Shown piece after piece: positions 24,368-33,499 of a stretch of 64,000 bases of DNA (positions are counted from its first letter, which is position 1; each line of letters starts with the position of its first letter). The position numbers and the translations under genes were made by a program. The notes beneath the pieces are model-generated. The model was not told where the DNA came from. It did no database searches and worked only from the letters and a program-made list of their open reading frames with translations. This DNA comes from a virus, in IMG/VR virus record IMGVR_UViG_3300050821_006637, positions 1-64,000 of that record; one strand, 5' to 3'.

Positions 24368-24586
24368 ATGAAAGTTTTCATCGTCGTCCTCCATGAGGAT
24401 TATGAAGTGGAATGTGGAAGAGCAGACGCCACCGAATCCACCATCATGGGTGTCTTCGCTTCTAGGGAAGAGGCGGAGGTGCTCGTTGCGAGTAAGCCGA
24501 GAGTGATAGTGGATGGAATTGAACTGAACTATGCGAGTTCAGATTATAATAGGAAGTATCTTATAGAAGAATGGGAGATAAGATGA
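24368..24586 (+). CDS. Small hypothetical protein
   Basis: This 72-residue protein has KVFIVVLHEDYEVECG at the N-terminus, a short helix (SREEAEVLVAS) and a strand/helix end. The pattern resembles small alpha/beta phage proteins of unknown role. It overlaps the next gene by 4 bases. Confidence 0.4.
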   Translation: MKVFIVVLHEDYEVECGRADATESTIMGVFASREEAEVLVASKPRVIVDGIELNYASSDYNRKYLIEEWEIR

Positions 24587-24969
24587 CAGAACAAGAAGCA
24601 CGGAGAATTGCTGGACAAGCGTGGTGTGCGGACAGCACGAAAGATAAAGTGATGGATATAGAACTGGCGATGGAATTCGCTAGGATATTGAAAAGAGAAG
24701 TAAATCAAAAGGAAGACCTTGCCAGTGGATGGGTAGACGAAGCAAAAGCATGGCTGGAGGCTGCTAGACAGCACTGCAAGAACGAAGAGTATTATCGTAA
24801 TCTTGTCCAGCAGATAGGCTCCTTGTTCGGTGATGTAGCTTATATCTCGGATGATGGAAGTAAGCAGGACGGCATACTCTGTGCCAAGGTGCCAGAGTTA
24901 GTGAAGGAGGCACTTGAGAGGATGAATCCCAATCTTTCTTCATCCTTGCCTAGAGGTGGATATTTCTAA
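24583..24969 (+). CDS. Hypothetical phage protein with MTEQEA...C-terminal module
   Basis: This 128-residue protein opens MTEQEARRIAGQAWCADST and contains VMDIELAMEFARILK, two segments commonly seen in small phage proteins. A second block (EEYYRNLVQQIGSLFGDVAY, then AKVPELVKEAL) is likewise typical of phage tail or replication-associated proteins of unknown function. Two such modules in one gene suggest a fusion or duplication. No catalytic motif is seen. Confidence 0.5.
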   Translation: MTEQEARRIAGQAWCADSTKDKVMDIELAMEFARILKREVNQKEDLASGWVDEAKAWLEAARQHCKNEEYYRNLVQQIGSLFGDVAYISDDGSKQDGILCAKVPELVKEALERMNPNLSSSLPRGGYF

Positions 24970-24970
24970 G

Positions 24971-25189
24971 ATGACTCCAGACCAATTGGCACGGCAAACC
25001 GATTTATTCCGCCTTCGTAGCGAAGTGGATGGACTTGGCGAGGAGTTGAAGTGGGCTATCAAAAAGGAACGTGCTTTGACAAAGGAGATGTTGAACAAGG
25101 GAGAATTGTGCAAGTTGTGTGAAGGACACGGAGGTTCACTACTCTATCCCTGTCCAACCTGTCACAATAGTGGAGGATTGTTAGAATGA
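24971..25189 (+). CDS. Small zinc-finger protein (DnaJ-like CxxC pair)
   Basis: This 72-residue protein has CKLCEGHGG and CPTCHNSGG, a two-motif zinc site like half of a DnaJ cysteine-rich domain, after an N-terminal helical region. It probably binds one zinc. Its role could be protein-binding. The ATG at 24971 is preferred over an upstream GTG. Confidence 0.5.
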   Translation: MTPDQLARQTDLFRLRSEVDGLGEELKWAIKKERALTKEMLNKGELCKLCEGHGGSLLYPCPTCHNSGGLLE

Positions 25190-25389
25190 CTTCCATTCCC
25201 TCGCCTCTATTTTGGATGTGGCAAATCCCAGACTTCCTGCGTGAAATAGATAGAGTGAAAGAAGCACTCCAAACAGATGAAATCAAAGATTTCCGTCTCT
25301 GGCTGGCAGAAAGATGGGGAGTGAATTTAAATAGAGAAGAGATGAAGGACGGAATAAGAATAAAATCATGCACGAAGCGCATCAGTTAA
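25186..25389 (+). CDS. Small hypothetical protein
   Basis: This 67-residue protein starts at a 4-base overlap with its neighbour. It is aromatic at the N-terminus (PLFWMWQIPDFL) and helical afterwards with a short basic end. Its end overlaps the start of the next glycosyltransferase by 22 bases. No family is recognised. Confidence 0.4.
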   Translation: MTSIPSPLFWMWQIPDFLREIDRVKEALQTDEIKDFRLWLAERWGVNLNREEMKDGIRIKSCTKRIS

Positions 25390-26108
25390 CTTTTCCAAGA
25401 ACCAGTAATCCCTTGGTTTCTGTCCTCCTTCCCACTAGAGGACGAAGTGAATGGTTATTGAAGTCCGTAGATAGTTTGCATAGTCAAGCCGTCCACAAGG
25501 ATAAGATAGAATATCTCTTTCGTGCCGACCCAGATGACTTGGAAACGATTTCTACTTGTTCTAGGTTAGTCAATACTCTCCCCAATGCGGTTCTTAATGT
25601 AGAGCCACGGGGAAGAGGTTATTTGGATATGCACTTTTGGATTTCCAAACTCGCTAGCATGGCTCGCGGAGATTGGCTACTAATTTGGAATGATGATGCG
25701 ATGATGAAGACACCCCATTGGGATGACCTGTTGCTCAATGGCTCTGTTCAATGTTGGCACAAGTGCCCAGATGTTTATATGTATGTCTTACCGAGTAGAG
25801 GGCGTCCTGGTTGTTATGAGTTCATGTTTCTTCGTCGTTCGGTGACACAGATACTCGGGCACTGGTCTCTTTCTCCACATAATGACAATTGGATAATGCG
25901 GGTGATGTTAGGAGTGAATTCTGTCTGTGGTATACCGATAGAAGTAGACCATTTAAGTGATAGGATGACAGATAAGATTAGGGAGGAGACTGTCGCTGCC
26001 TATGGAGATGGACAATTGGCGAGGGAAACTTTGGAATCTCCGTGGGCGCAGAAGGCTATAGAAGAAGATATTAGGAAGTTAGCAGAGCACATTCAAAAAA
26101 ATGTCTAA
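25368..26108 (+). CDS. Glycosyltransferase, GT-A (GT2-like)
   Basis: This 246-residue protein starts with a short lead and then PLVSVLLPTRGRSEWLLKS, the classic GT2 N-terminus. The donor-metal motif appears as LIWNDDAMM (about residue 107). A later VDHLSDRMTDK region may hold the catalytic base. It is slightly shorter than most GT2 enzymes, with no membrane segment, so it should be cytoplasmic. It is adjacent to the radical SAM and dehydrogenase genes. Confidence 0.7.
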   Translation: MHEAHQLTFPRTSNPLVSVLLPTRGRSEWLLKSVDSLHSQAVHKDKIEYLFRADPDDLETISTCSRLVNTLPNAVLNVEPRGRGYLDMHFWISKLASMARGDWLLIWNDDAMMKTPHWDDLLLNGSVQCWHKCPDVYMYVLPSRGRPGCYEFMFLRRSVTQILGHWSLSPHNDNWIMRVMLGVNSVCGIPIEVDHLSDRMTDKIREETVAAYGDGQLARETLESPWAQKAIEEDIRKLAEHIQKNV

Positions 26109-27900
26109 GCTCAAATTAGCTCTGGCACAATTTGGAAACTCCTACGGAGGACAGCAGGCGTTGCCCTTGAGCGTAGGGTGTCTGTGGTCTTACGCCAAGA
26201 AGGAAGGTTTGAGCACGGAATATGAAAATCCTGTCTTCCTATACAAAAAGGAAGCAGTTTCCAAGGTAGTGGCTAGAATACCTGAGGATGTAGATATAGT
26301 AGCCTTTTCGGCTTATATTTGGAACTGGAGGTTTTCAAGGGCTGTAGCGGAGGCGATTCTTGAAAAGTCACCCAAAGCGGCTATCGTCTATGGCGGCGTT
26401 CATGTACCAGACTCACCGACAGAGGAGTGGTGGCAACAACATATAGAATGTGACTATGTGCTGCGAGGAGAGGGGGAACTCTCCTTTGCTTCTTTTCTAC
26501 AACAATTCGCAGCAAAGGATTCACAGAGAGACTGGAGCAAGGTGCCAGGGCTGTCCATACGGGGATTAAATACAGAGAGGAAACAACCACCAGTAAATGA
26601 TTTAACTAGTCCCTATTTGGACGGAACGTTTGACAGTCTTCTTCCCTTGGAAGAGAAATGGACAGGCTTGCAAGAATCCGATCGTGGATGTCCCTACTTT
26701 TGTTCTTTCTGTATGTGGGGCGATTCTGCTCTCAACAAAATACGCCAGTTTCCTATGAATAGAGTAACGGAAGAGATAACTTGGTTCGGCAAGAATCGTG
26801 TGGAATTTGTTGAGGGAGCGAATGCTAACTTTGGAATCTTACCCAGGGATGTACAGATAGCCGAGCACCTGGCTAAGACGAAAGAGAAGTACGGATTCCC
26901 ACAGAAATACAGAGCCGCCTTCGCCAAGTATTCCAATAAGAGAATAATGGACCAAGTCTTTTCTGTCGCCTCTATTCTCAATAAGAGCGGACAACTCAAA
27001 GCCGTCACCCTCGCTCTGCAAAGTACAGATGATGGAGTATTGGAATCTATTGATAGAAAAAACATCTCAATGTCTGGTTTCCAAGAGTTGCAGGAAAGAT
27101 ATAAGAAAGATGGAATCCCCACTTATATAGAATTAATCATGGGTCTGCCTGGGGAAACTTACTCCTCCTTCAAGGCAGGTATAGATAAAATCCTCAATGC
27201 AGGAGGACATGAAGGACTCTCTATCTACCAGTGTGTGATTCTTCCTAATTCTGAGATGGACAACCCAGAATATATTAAGAAGCACGGGCTCCAATCTGTC
27301 CCTATGCGGGCGATGCTCCTCCACGGAACTCCAAATAAAGAGTGTCCAGATGAGGTGCAGGAGACTGTCATCGCCACGAATTCTATGCCACACGAGGATT
27401 GGAAGAAGACGTGGTTTCTGTCCTGGGCTTTACAGACCTTTCACTCTACTCACTTAACCCAGTGGTGGGCAAAGGAGCAGAGTGCCCTTGGCACGCCCTA
27501 TTCGTGCTTCTACGAGCGTTTGATAAGGACAGCCGAGCAGTGGCCCGAGTCGGTGCTCGGGCGTGTCTATGCCCATACCAGTGCGTTGCTTGAGGCGGCG
27601 ATTCAAGGAGGTAGTTGGGACAACGTCCTTCCTGGATTTGGGGACATAAGTTGGCCTCCGGACGAGGGAGCCTTCCTTATGATTGCCAAAGAACTCCATC
27701 TATTCTACAGCCAGATGAAACTTCTAAAAGATATGCCTGTCCAGCAGTGGGAATATGGACCTCCCGAGATTCCCCAAGGGAAGGAAGAGGCATATGGAAA
27801 GGTATTCTGGTACTCACGTAAAGGTGACTTGATTGGAAGTTTGAGAAAGTTCATTGAGGAATGTAAAGAGGAAAGTAAGAGGAGACTCTGTGATGACTAA
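26101..27900 (+). CDS. Radical SAM enzyme with B12-binding-like domain
   Basis: This is a 599-residue protein. The N-terminal ~150 residues fit a cobalamin-binding (Rossmann) domain (GGQQALPLSVGCLWSYAKKEG, then VYGGVHVPDSPTEEWW). The radical SAM core follows with C197-x3-C201-x2-C204 (RGCPYFCSFC) and a GxPGET-type motif in IMGLPGETYSSF. B12-dependent radical SAM enzymes often methylate or rearrange unreactive carbons. The neighbours suggest a sugar or lipid-linked substrate, but that is inference. It overlaps its neighbours by 8 bases on each side. Confidence 0.8.
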   Translation: MSKLKLALAQFGNSYGGQQALPLSVGCLWSYAKKEGLSTEYENPVFLYKKEAVSKVVARIPEDVDIVAFSAYIWNWRFSRAVAEAILEKSPKAAIVYGGVHVPDSPTEEWWQQHIECDYVLRGEGELSFASFLQQFAAKDSQRDWSKVPGLSIRGLNTERKQPPVNDLTSPYLDGTFDSLLPLEEKWTGLQESDRGCPYFCSFCMWGDSALNKIRQFPMNRVTEEITWFGKNRVEFVEGANANFGILPRDVQIAEHLAKTKEKYGFPQKYRAAFAKYSNKRIMDQVFSVASILNKSGQLKAVTLALQSTDDGVLESIDRKNISMSGFQELQERYKKDGIPTYIELIMGLPGETYSSFKAGIDKILNAGGHEGLSIYQCVILPNSEMDNPEYIKKHGLQSVPMRAMLLHGTPNKECPDEVQETVIATNSMPHEDWKKTWFLSWALQTFHSTHLTQWWAKEQSALGTPYSCFYERLIRTAEQWPESVLGRVYAHTSALLEAAIQGGSWDNVLPGFGDISWPPDEGAFLMIAKELHLFYSQMKLLKDMPVQQWEYGPPEIPQGKEEAYGKVFWYSRKGDLIGSLRKFIEECKEESKRRLCDD

Positions 27901-29614
27901 ACCGATTATCGGGTTCCTTGGCGTCGGCAAATTAGGTTTGCCTCTGGCTGTCTCTATCGCTATGAAGGGACACAAGGTTCTGGCTTATGATGTGAATCCA
28001 GGCTTGATGAAGAAGCAAATCTGGCCTCATAGAGAGACTGGACCCGACGGAACTGGAGACTTCCAACCTTACTTGGATTCTGCAGATATTACTTTCTGTC
28101 CGTTAAAAGAGGTCGTGCAGGGAAGTGACATTATTTTCTTGTGTGTGCAGACGCCACACGGAGCGGAATATGAAGGCATTACGAGGTTGCCGTTTTCTAG
28201 GGCAGACTTTGACTATAAGTATCTAAGAGAAGTCGCCCAGCAGGTATCTGAGTATGTTACGCCTCAACAAGCTGTATCTGTCATCTCTACGGTACTTCCA
28301 GGTACGATGAGGAGAGAAGTTCTTCCCTTTTTGCCAGAGGCAGTCTATAATCCTGCTTTCCCTGCTATGGGGACTGTGATGAGGGATTTTTTAGAGCCGG
28401 AGTTCATCCTCTTGGGTGGGACACCTGGTCCGTCTGTCACAAAGCTCAAGGACTTCTATTTCCATCTACTCAATAGGTTCTGTACTGTGATAAGTATTGA
28501 AAGTGCAGAATTGTCCAAGTGTGCGTACAATACTTTCGTATCTATGAAAGTGACAGTCACCAATATGCTGGCAGAGGTAGCCCATAAGATACCTGGGTGC
28601 AATATAGATGAAGTGAGTAGGGTTCTCACGTCTGCGACGAGGAGGGTTTGTTCTCCTGCTTATATGCAAGGAGGGATGGGAGACGGCGGAGCGTGTCTAG
28701 CAAAAGGAACCCTTGTTCGGGTACGAGACGGATGGAAAGTAATAGAACAGATACAGCCTGGGGAGTGGGTTCTGGGTCTAAATGAGAAGACAAATGAGCC
28801 AGCTTGGAATTGTGTGGAAAAGGCTATCTGTAAGGGTAAACAGCAAGTCCTTCGTGTCAAGTTTGACGACACGGAAGTGAAAGCCACACCAGACCATAAG
28901 TTCTTTGTCTCTCTGGGTGCTGCTCCCCATAATTGGATGAAATTGGAGGATACAATCACCAGGAAGAATGTCGGTGGGCAATATGTAGAAGGACACCGAT
29001 TTTTGGGGATTAGATTGCTGGATGAACGTCCGTTTCTAATTGAATCTTGCTCTATGAAAAATGACGTGACAGCGGAGGTGTGGGATTTGTATAATGCATG
29101 TCCCCATCATAACTTCTATGCCAATGGTATCTTAGTTTCAAATTGTCATCCCAGAGACAATATCGCTATGTCCTGGCTCGCAGAAAAGTTGAAACTTTCT
29201 TCTAATCTTTTTGACAAAGTGATGGAAGCCAGAGAATGGCAGACGGAGTGGTTGGCAGACCTTTTCTGTACACACGGAAAAGATATGCCGAAGTATCTCC
29301 TCGGCAAAGCCTACAAAGCCGATAGTGCTATCGTTGCTGGTTCTGCATCTGTCCTCCTTGCCAACATCCTCTACGAAAGACAAATAGACTTCGCACATTG
29401 GGACCCCTATATTGACATAGATGACGAGGATGAGGTAGGGGAGTTCCCAGTTAAGAATCCCTTTGCAGAAGAGAAAGCGTGCTTCTTCATCGGCACACAG
29501 CATTCTATCTTTCGAGAATATAAGTATGCTCCAGGTTCTGTGATTTTAGACCCATTTAGATATATCCCAGAACAACCAGGAGTAAAGATAATACCAATAG
29601 GAGTAGGGAGATGA
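27893..29614 (+). CDS. UDP-glucose/nucleotide-sugar dehydrogenase with mini-intein
   Basis: The primary product is 573 residues, spliced about 423, which matches UGDH family size. The N-terminal NAD domain has FLGVGKLGLPLA. The central domain includes SKCAYNTFVSMKVT. The catalytic motif reads GGA-C-HPRD after splicing, equal to the family GGxCxPKD with the active-site Cys. The C-terminal domain is complete (KAYKADSAIVAGS). It probably oxidises a UDP-sugar to a uronic acid, giving a charged donor for the local glycosyltransferases. The start at ATG 27893 overlaps the radical SAM gene. Confidence 0.8.
   Translation: MTKPIIGFLGVGKLGLPLAVSIAMKGHKVLAYDVNPGLMKKQIWPHRETGPDGTGDFQPYLDSADITFCPLKEVVQGSDIIFLCVQTPHGAEYEGITRLPFSRADFDYKYLREVAQQVSEYVTPQQAVSVISTVLPGTMRREVLPFLPEAVYNPAFPAMGTVMRDFLEPEFILLGGTPGPSVTKLKDFYFHLLNRFCTVISIESAELSKCAYNTFVSMKVTVTNMLAEVAHKIPGCNIDEVSRVLTSATRRVCSPAYMQGGMGDGGACLAKGTLVRVRDGWKVIEQIQPGEWVLGLNEKTNEPAWNCVEKAICKGKQQVLRVKFDDTEVKATPDHKFFVSLGAAPHNWMKLEDTITRKNVGGQYVEGHRFLGIRLLDERPFLIESCSMKNDVTAEVWDLYNACPHHNFYANGILVSNCHPRDNIAMSWLAEKLKLSSNLFDKVMEAREWQTEWLADLFCTHGKDMPKYLLGKAYKADSAIVAGSASVLLANILYERQIDFAHWDPYIDIDDEDEVGEFPVKNPFAEEKACFFIGTQHSIFREYKYAPGSVILDPFRYIPEQPGVKIIPIGVGR
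28694..29143 (+). mobile_element. Mini-intein at the dehydrogenase catalytic cysteine
   Basis: This 150-residue intein has no endonuclease. Block A is CLAKGTLVRVRDG, block B is ATPDHKFF (TxxH), and the C-terminal blocks include VWDLYNACPHHNFYANGILVSN, then extein Cys. Cys1, the block-B His, terminal Asn and +1 Cys are all present, so it should splice. The penultimate residue is Ser rather than the usual His, a variation seen in some active inteins. The +1 residue is the enzyme's catalytic nucleophile. Confidence 0.85.
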
Positions 29615-29886
29615 GCGCCGAATCCACTAGCCCTGATTGCGGTGAATCCTTTCTACACGTCCATCATTGTGAAGGTTGTGGGAAGTGGCGGTGTGAACGT
29701 TGCCAAGAGAAACATAATAGCCATTCCTCTTGTTCCATAATCTCGGCAGCCGAGAAACTGCAGAAAGCCGCTCGTGCCGTTTGTATGGAGGCACATATGT
29801 CCATAGAAAGAATTCCAAATTCCCTTCACCGAACGATATACGAATTAGGCATCGCCCACGATGCCTTTTTAGATGCGCGAGGTTAA
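29611..29886 (+). CDS. Small Cys/His-rich (B-box-like) protein
   Basis: This is a 91-residue protein. The segment CEGCGKWRCERCQEKHNSHSSC has the paired Cys and His spacing of B-box or AN1-like zinc fingers. The C-terminal half is helical. It overlaps the dehydrogenase stop by 4 bases. A structural zinc is likely; the partner is unknown. Confidence 0.5.
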   Translation: MSAESTSPDCGESFLHVHHCEGCGKWRCERCQEKHNSHSSCSIISAAEKLQKAARAVCMEAHMSIERIPNSLHRTIYELGIAHDAFLDARG

Positions 29887-29887
29887 G

Positions 29888-30067
29888 ATGACCTTCCTAC
29901 CAGCAGATTTCAATCTTCCAAAATGCGTCACGTGCGGAAAAACGCAACTCTGCGATTTCTGTCTTCGCTATAAGATTGATAATCGGTTATCATTTTCAAA
30001 AGATGCGAAGTGGGAACCGATGAAAGGACATTGCTTGGATGGAGTATCTGTTAAAAAGGTAAGATAG
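29888..30067 (+). CDS. Small zinc-binding protein
   Basis: This 59-residue protein has CVTCGK and CDFCLRY (about residues 14-30), which would bind one zinc. The short basic tail ends in KKVR. It is the last member of the run of Cys-rich small genes before the disordered protein. The ATG at 29888 is used rather than the upstream start. Confidence 0.45.
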   Translation: MTFLPADFNLPKCVTCGKTQLCDFCLRYKIDNRLSFSKDAKWEPMKGHCLDGVSVKKVR

Positions 30068-30119
30068 CCGCTATACTTAGAGTGAGGGAGACCATCTACA
30101 GATTCTGTGGGATTCTGCT

Positions 30120-32933
30120 ATGCCTGTTGTCACAGACGTAAGAGACCATTTGAGATTGCCACCGAGGGTCTCTCCTTCTCTCTTCAAGCCGAAGTTTAAG
30201 AAATCCCTTCCTCCAGCCCTTCGATTTACAAAAAGATACTTCAAACCAGTCTATTGGTGGAAGTCTTTTGACTATAAACGAAAAGCAGCGGATGGCTCTG
30301 ACGCTAGTGCAGAATCTCTTTCTCCGGAAACTCCGGAACCGATTGAACCGCCGAAAGAGGCACCGAAAGAGGAGAAGAAACCGAAAGGGTATTCTAAGGC
30401 TGAGTTAGCTGACCCCGCTTTGTTGGAAGCGAGGAAACAAGCTAAACGAGAGGCACAGAAGGCAAGACAAGAGGCTAAGAAGACCGGAACGTATGTTCCT
30501 AAAAAAACTGGTGCTCGTCAAGGTATGACTCCGGAGCAAAAGGCGGAAAGAGAACGGGAAAGAAGAAGGGCACAGAAAGAAGGAACGGAGTTAACTACTT
30601 CCACTGGGGAATCCACCGAGCAACACGCCGAACGTCTTGCCAATACGAATGAGGAATTAAAATTACAAGCACGGAAAGTCACCCAGAATCGAAGAGGGTG
30701 GGAAACACCGGAGGATTTTAAGGAGCGAGTAGATACAATTGTAGATAGAAGAATGGCTTCCCTGAAGAGACCAAAGAAACGAGCTATAGTCGAAAAGCAA
30801 ATTCTAAATGAGATTATCCAATCAGGGGAAAAGAATAGAGGTTATACGGAAGAGCAGTTAGATGAGGAACTCGGTAAGCGGGTAGATAAAGAAGCTGAAA
30901 AGAAGTATGGGAAGCCGCCCTCTGAGATAATGGCTTTGGCTGAGAAGGATGATTATCTGGCTCTTGAACTAGCTGAACTGATAGACAGAGTCCGTTCCCA
31001 AATCAAACGAGAGTGGTCCTATAAAAAGAAACCTACTCTCGCTCCCAAAGGTACAGACAAAGCCAGAGCGTGGCAAGGACTTGAGCCAGCAGAAAGAGTG
31101 GAAGGGGAAGTGAGCCCCCATCCTGAAGAGATGCCTGTCGCTTCTACAGACCAACCCAATAGATTCGTTCCTTCTACGGAATTATCAAAAGAGGGAGAAG
31201 GGACTAAGAAACCTAGCAGGATGCCCCCCTTTATTCCGCCTCCTCTAAAAGGGAAACCAGGCTCAAAGCCCCGTCGTGGAGAAACACAGCCTCAATTAGA
31301 CCCATCCGTAAATCCACAGATTCCCCTTGAGGATTTACCTGGAACGACTCCTATTCCTACAGATTTTGGACGTGGGTCAACAGAGCACGGCACTCCGTTC
31401 ATTCCCCAACCGGAAAGAGGGAAGCCTGGTTCGAAACCTCGGCACGGAGAAACAATCTCTCATGTCCCGCAGATTCCTCTTCACGATATTCCTGGAACGG
31501 CACGTCCCAATCCACAGGCTGCTTCTGTGGGTTATGGACAAGAGCGGACGCCTTCCAATCAAGGAGGCAATGTCGCCACCTCTATTCCACCAGAATCTGA
31601 AGACCCTCTGGCTATGGAGAAGATGCCCGAATACAGAGCCAATAAAAGAAAGTTAGAATCGGCATTCCAAGGTGGTGGGGAGTCTGGTTGGGGTTTCTCC
31701 GTTCCTTTCACAGAAAGAACAGCCTTCCCCCAGAGAATTAGACCAAAAGAAGGCGGAGGAATGGAACGAGTCCCCTTGAACGAATTTCCCAATGTTCAAG
31801 CACAGACACCAGAGAATCTAGAGGCCATAAAAGAAAGATATAGAACAGAATACCCTCCCCACCCTGTCGATCCTATATCTGGGAAGCCAATAACTCCTTT
31901 GAAACCACCTGAAATTAGAAGGAAACGCACTGCTTCCAGAGAGACAGAATACATTCCATTCAATGCTTCACCCAAAGATTTACCATTGGAAGTCCGTGAA
32001 GCATTAGGAGTGGATTGGAATAAGCCTCTTGGACGACAAAGTAAAGAAGCCAAAGACAATGAAGATACCTTTCTTTCTTTACTTAGTACAGAAGGAATGC
32101 CACAGGGATTGGTGGAAGGACCACCAGAGTCCAATGGTGATGTTACAGAAGGTGTTCAATATGCAATAAATAAGAAGTGGGGGAAACAAGTTTCCTTCTC
32201 TTATGTTATCCATAAGACGAAAGTAGAACCAGGAGAACCCCAACCTCCAGAGACGATGTCTGCAAGAGAGTTGAGAGAGACACTTCTGGGTATGAATCCA
32301 GAATATCCGATTGAGATGCTCCCAGATATTATTTCAGTTAAGAGGAGGAATGTCTTCGTTGCTACAGGTGGAATGGGTAAGAAGAAACGGGGGAAGCCTA
32401 CGGAAGCCCTTGTGATGAAGATGCCTGCCGGTAGCCGCGAAAGATATATGGATGGTGTTGCTTCTGAATTGGGACTTAATGTAGAAAGAGAAGACATTCG
32501 TCAGAAGATACAAGCCCAATTGGCGAATGAAGACCCGATGCTTTTCCAGTATCTGCTACGGAAAATGGGAGCCAGTGCAGAGGAAGCAGCGAAAGCGACA
32601 GCACAATACATAGGTGAGGCAGAAACCAATAAACTCTTCCGTGCCTACAGACAACGGACAGGGGATACGTCAAGATGGTTTAGCTCCCGTCGTGGAGCTG
32701 GGGAAGAGAACGCAGCTAAGAAACGACGAATGGCTGCTGCTCAACAAGCACATGAAACAGGTGAAGAGAATGCAGAACGTCTGCGACGTATGCAAGCTGG
32801 ACAAGTTGGTGGAATGGAACGCAGACGAGACCAGGCAGAGATAGATAGACGCAAGGAAGCTGAAAGGATTTATCAGCAGAAGGAAGCCCAGGAAAGATTG
32901 AAACGTGAACAAGGGTTAAGTGGGGGTCTTTAA
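30120..32933 (+). CDS. Large basic, low-complexity protein, possible internal virion protein
   Basis: This 937-residue protein has an N-terminal 30-residue segment ending in KKSLPPALRFTKRYF. Long Lys/Glu/Arg/Pro-rich disordered regions follow. Two copies of a ~40-residue repeat are present, with GKPGSKPR and PQIPL..(L/I)PGT. A folded-looking segment lies at about 680-800 (IKKKWGKQVSFSYVIHK-type strands and VATGGMGKKKRGKP). The C-terminal part is a charged coiled coil. No enzymatic motif was found. The length, charge and position upstream of the head genes suggest a packaged DNA-associated or scaffold protein. That is inference. Confidence 0.55.
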   Translation: MPVVTDVRDHLRLPPRVSPSLFKPKFKKSLPPALRFTKRYFKPVYWWKSFDYKRKAADGSDASAESLSPETPEPIEPPKEAPKEEKKPKGYSKAELADPALLEARKQAKREAQKARQEAKKTGTYVPKKTGARQGMTPEQKAERERERRRAQKEGTELTTSTGESTEQHAERLANTNEELKLQARKVTQNRRGWETPEDFKERVDTIVDRRMASLKRPKKRAIVEKQILNEIIQSGEKNRGYTEEQLDEELGKRVDKEAEKKYGKPPSEIMALAEKDDYLALELAELIDRVRSQIKREWSYKKKPTLAPKGTDKARAWQGLEPAERVEGEVSPHPEEMPVASTDQPNRFVPSTELSKEGEGTKKPSRMPPFIPPPLKGKPGSKPRRGETQPQLDPSVNPQIPLEDLPGTTPIPTDFGRGSTEHGTPFIPQPERGKPGSKPRHGETISHVPQIPLHDIPGTARPNPQAASVGYGQERTPSNQGGNVATSIPPESEDPLAMEKMPEYRANKRKLESAFQGGGESGWGFSVPFTERTAFPQRIRPKEGGGMERVPLNEFPNVQAQTPENLEAIKERYRTEYPPHPVDPISGKPITPLKPPEIRRKRTASRETEYIPFNASPKDLPLEVREALGVDWNKPLGRQSKEAKDNEDTFLSLLSTEGMPQGLVEGPPESNGDVTEGVQYAINKKWGKQVSFSYVIHKTKVEPGEPQPPETMSARELRETLLGMNPEYPIEMLPDIISVKRRNVFVATGGMGKKKRGKPTEALVMKMPAGSRERYMDGVASELGLNVEREDIRQKIQAQLANEDPMLFQYLLRKMGASAEEAAKATAQYIGEAETNKLFRAYRQRTGDTSRWFSSRRGAGEENAAKKRRMAAAQQAHETGEENAERLRRMQAGQVGGMERRRDQAEIDRRKEAERIYQQKEAQERLKREQGLSGGL

Positions 32934-32955
32934 GAAGTTTTAGGAGACGCACATC

Positions 32956-33180
32956 ATGGATTCTGTTCCAGACTCGTGCTTCTGCACGAATCCTATCCAA
33001 TTCATCGCTAGTCCTACCGAATCTGCTCTACGACAGCAGGTTTACGATGAGACGAAGCAATCCGTCATCCAATTCATCACAAAAGTAGCCGCCTGTTGGA
33101 CGGATGATGTCATCGTGTCCAATGTATTGGATTCCTTGATTTGGGAACTTAATAATGAAGTAGAAGGAGATGAGAAATGA
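32956..33180 (+). CDS. Small hypothetical protein
   Basis: This 74-residue protein starts after AGGAGACGCACATC. It is Cys-containing at the N-terminus (DSCFCTNPIQF) and helical and acidic afterwards, ending ELNNEVEGDEK. No family is recognised. The stop overlaps the next start by 4 bases. Confidence 0.4.
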   Translation: MDSVPDSCFCTNPIQFIASPTESALRQQVYDETKQSVIQFITKVAACWTDDVIVSNVLDSLIWELNNEVEGDEK

Positions 33181-33497
33181 AACGAATGATTTTGACTGTT
33201 GTCTTCAAGCACGCTTCTCAACCATTACAGATAATGTTGCCAGATGGAGAGGCACAGAGTCTCGTCCGTGCTTTCACGTCTGGTGCGAAGGCAGGTTATG
33301 CTCATGGCTATGTGAAAGAGGAGGACTTCACTTATTCTTTTGATTGGAGTGAAGTCGCTGCTCTTTATTTGAATAATTTGGAACTTTTGCAGAAGGCACA
33401 CGCAGAAGCACAGAAGCAACAGATGGCGGGAAAGCCGAGTCTTCCCCCTGGAAAGGGTTTTGGACCAGATTACTTTGGACAGAGTGGGAGGAATTAG
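33177..33497 (+). CDS. Hypothetical protein
   Basis: This 106-residue protein begins with a strand (RMILTVVFKHASQPLQIML) followed by a helical region with a Ser/Gly/Ala-rich stretch (VRAFTSGAKAGYAHGY). The C-terminal part is a Gln-rich helix and a Gly/Pro tail. No motif is recognised. It belongs to a closely packed operon with its neighbours. Confidence 0.4.
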   Translation: MKRMILTVVFKHASQPLQIMLPDGEAQSLVRAFTSGAKAGYAHGYVKEEDFTYSFDWSEVAALYLNNLELLQKAHAEAQKQQMAGKPSLPPGKGFGPDYFGQSGRN

Positions 33498-33499
33498 AG

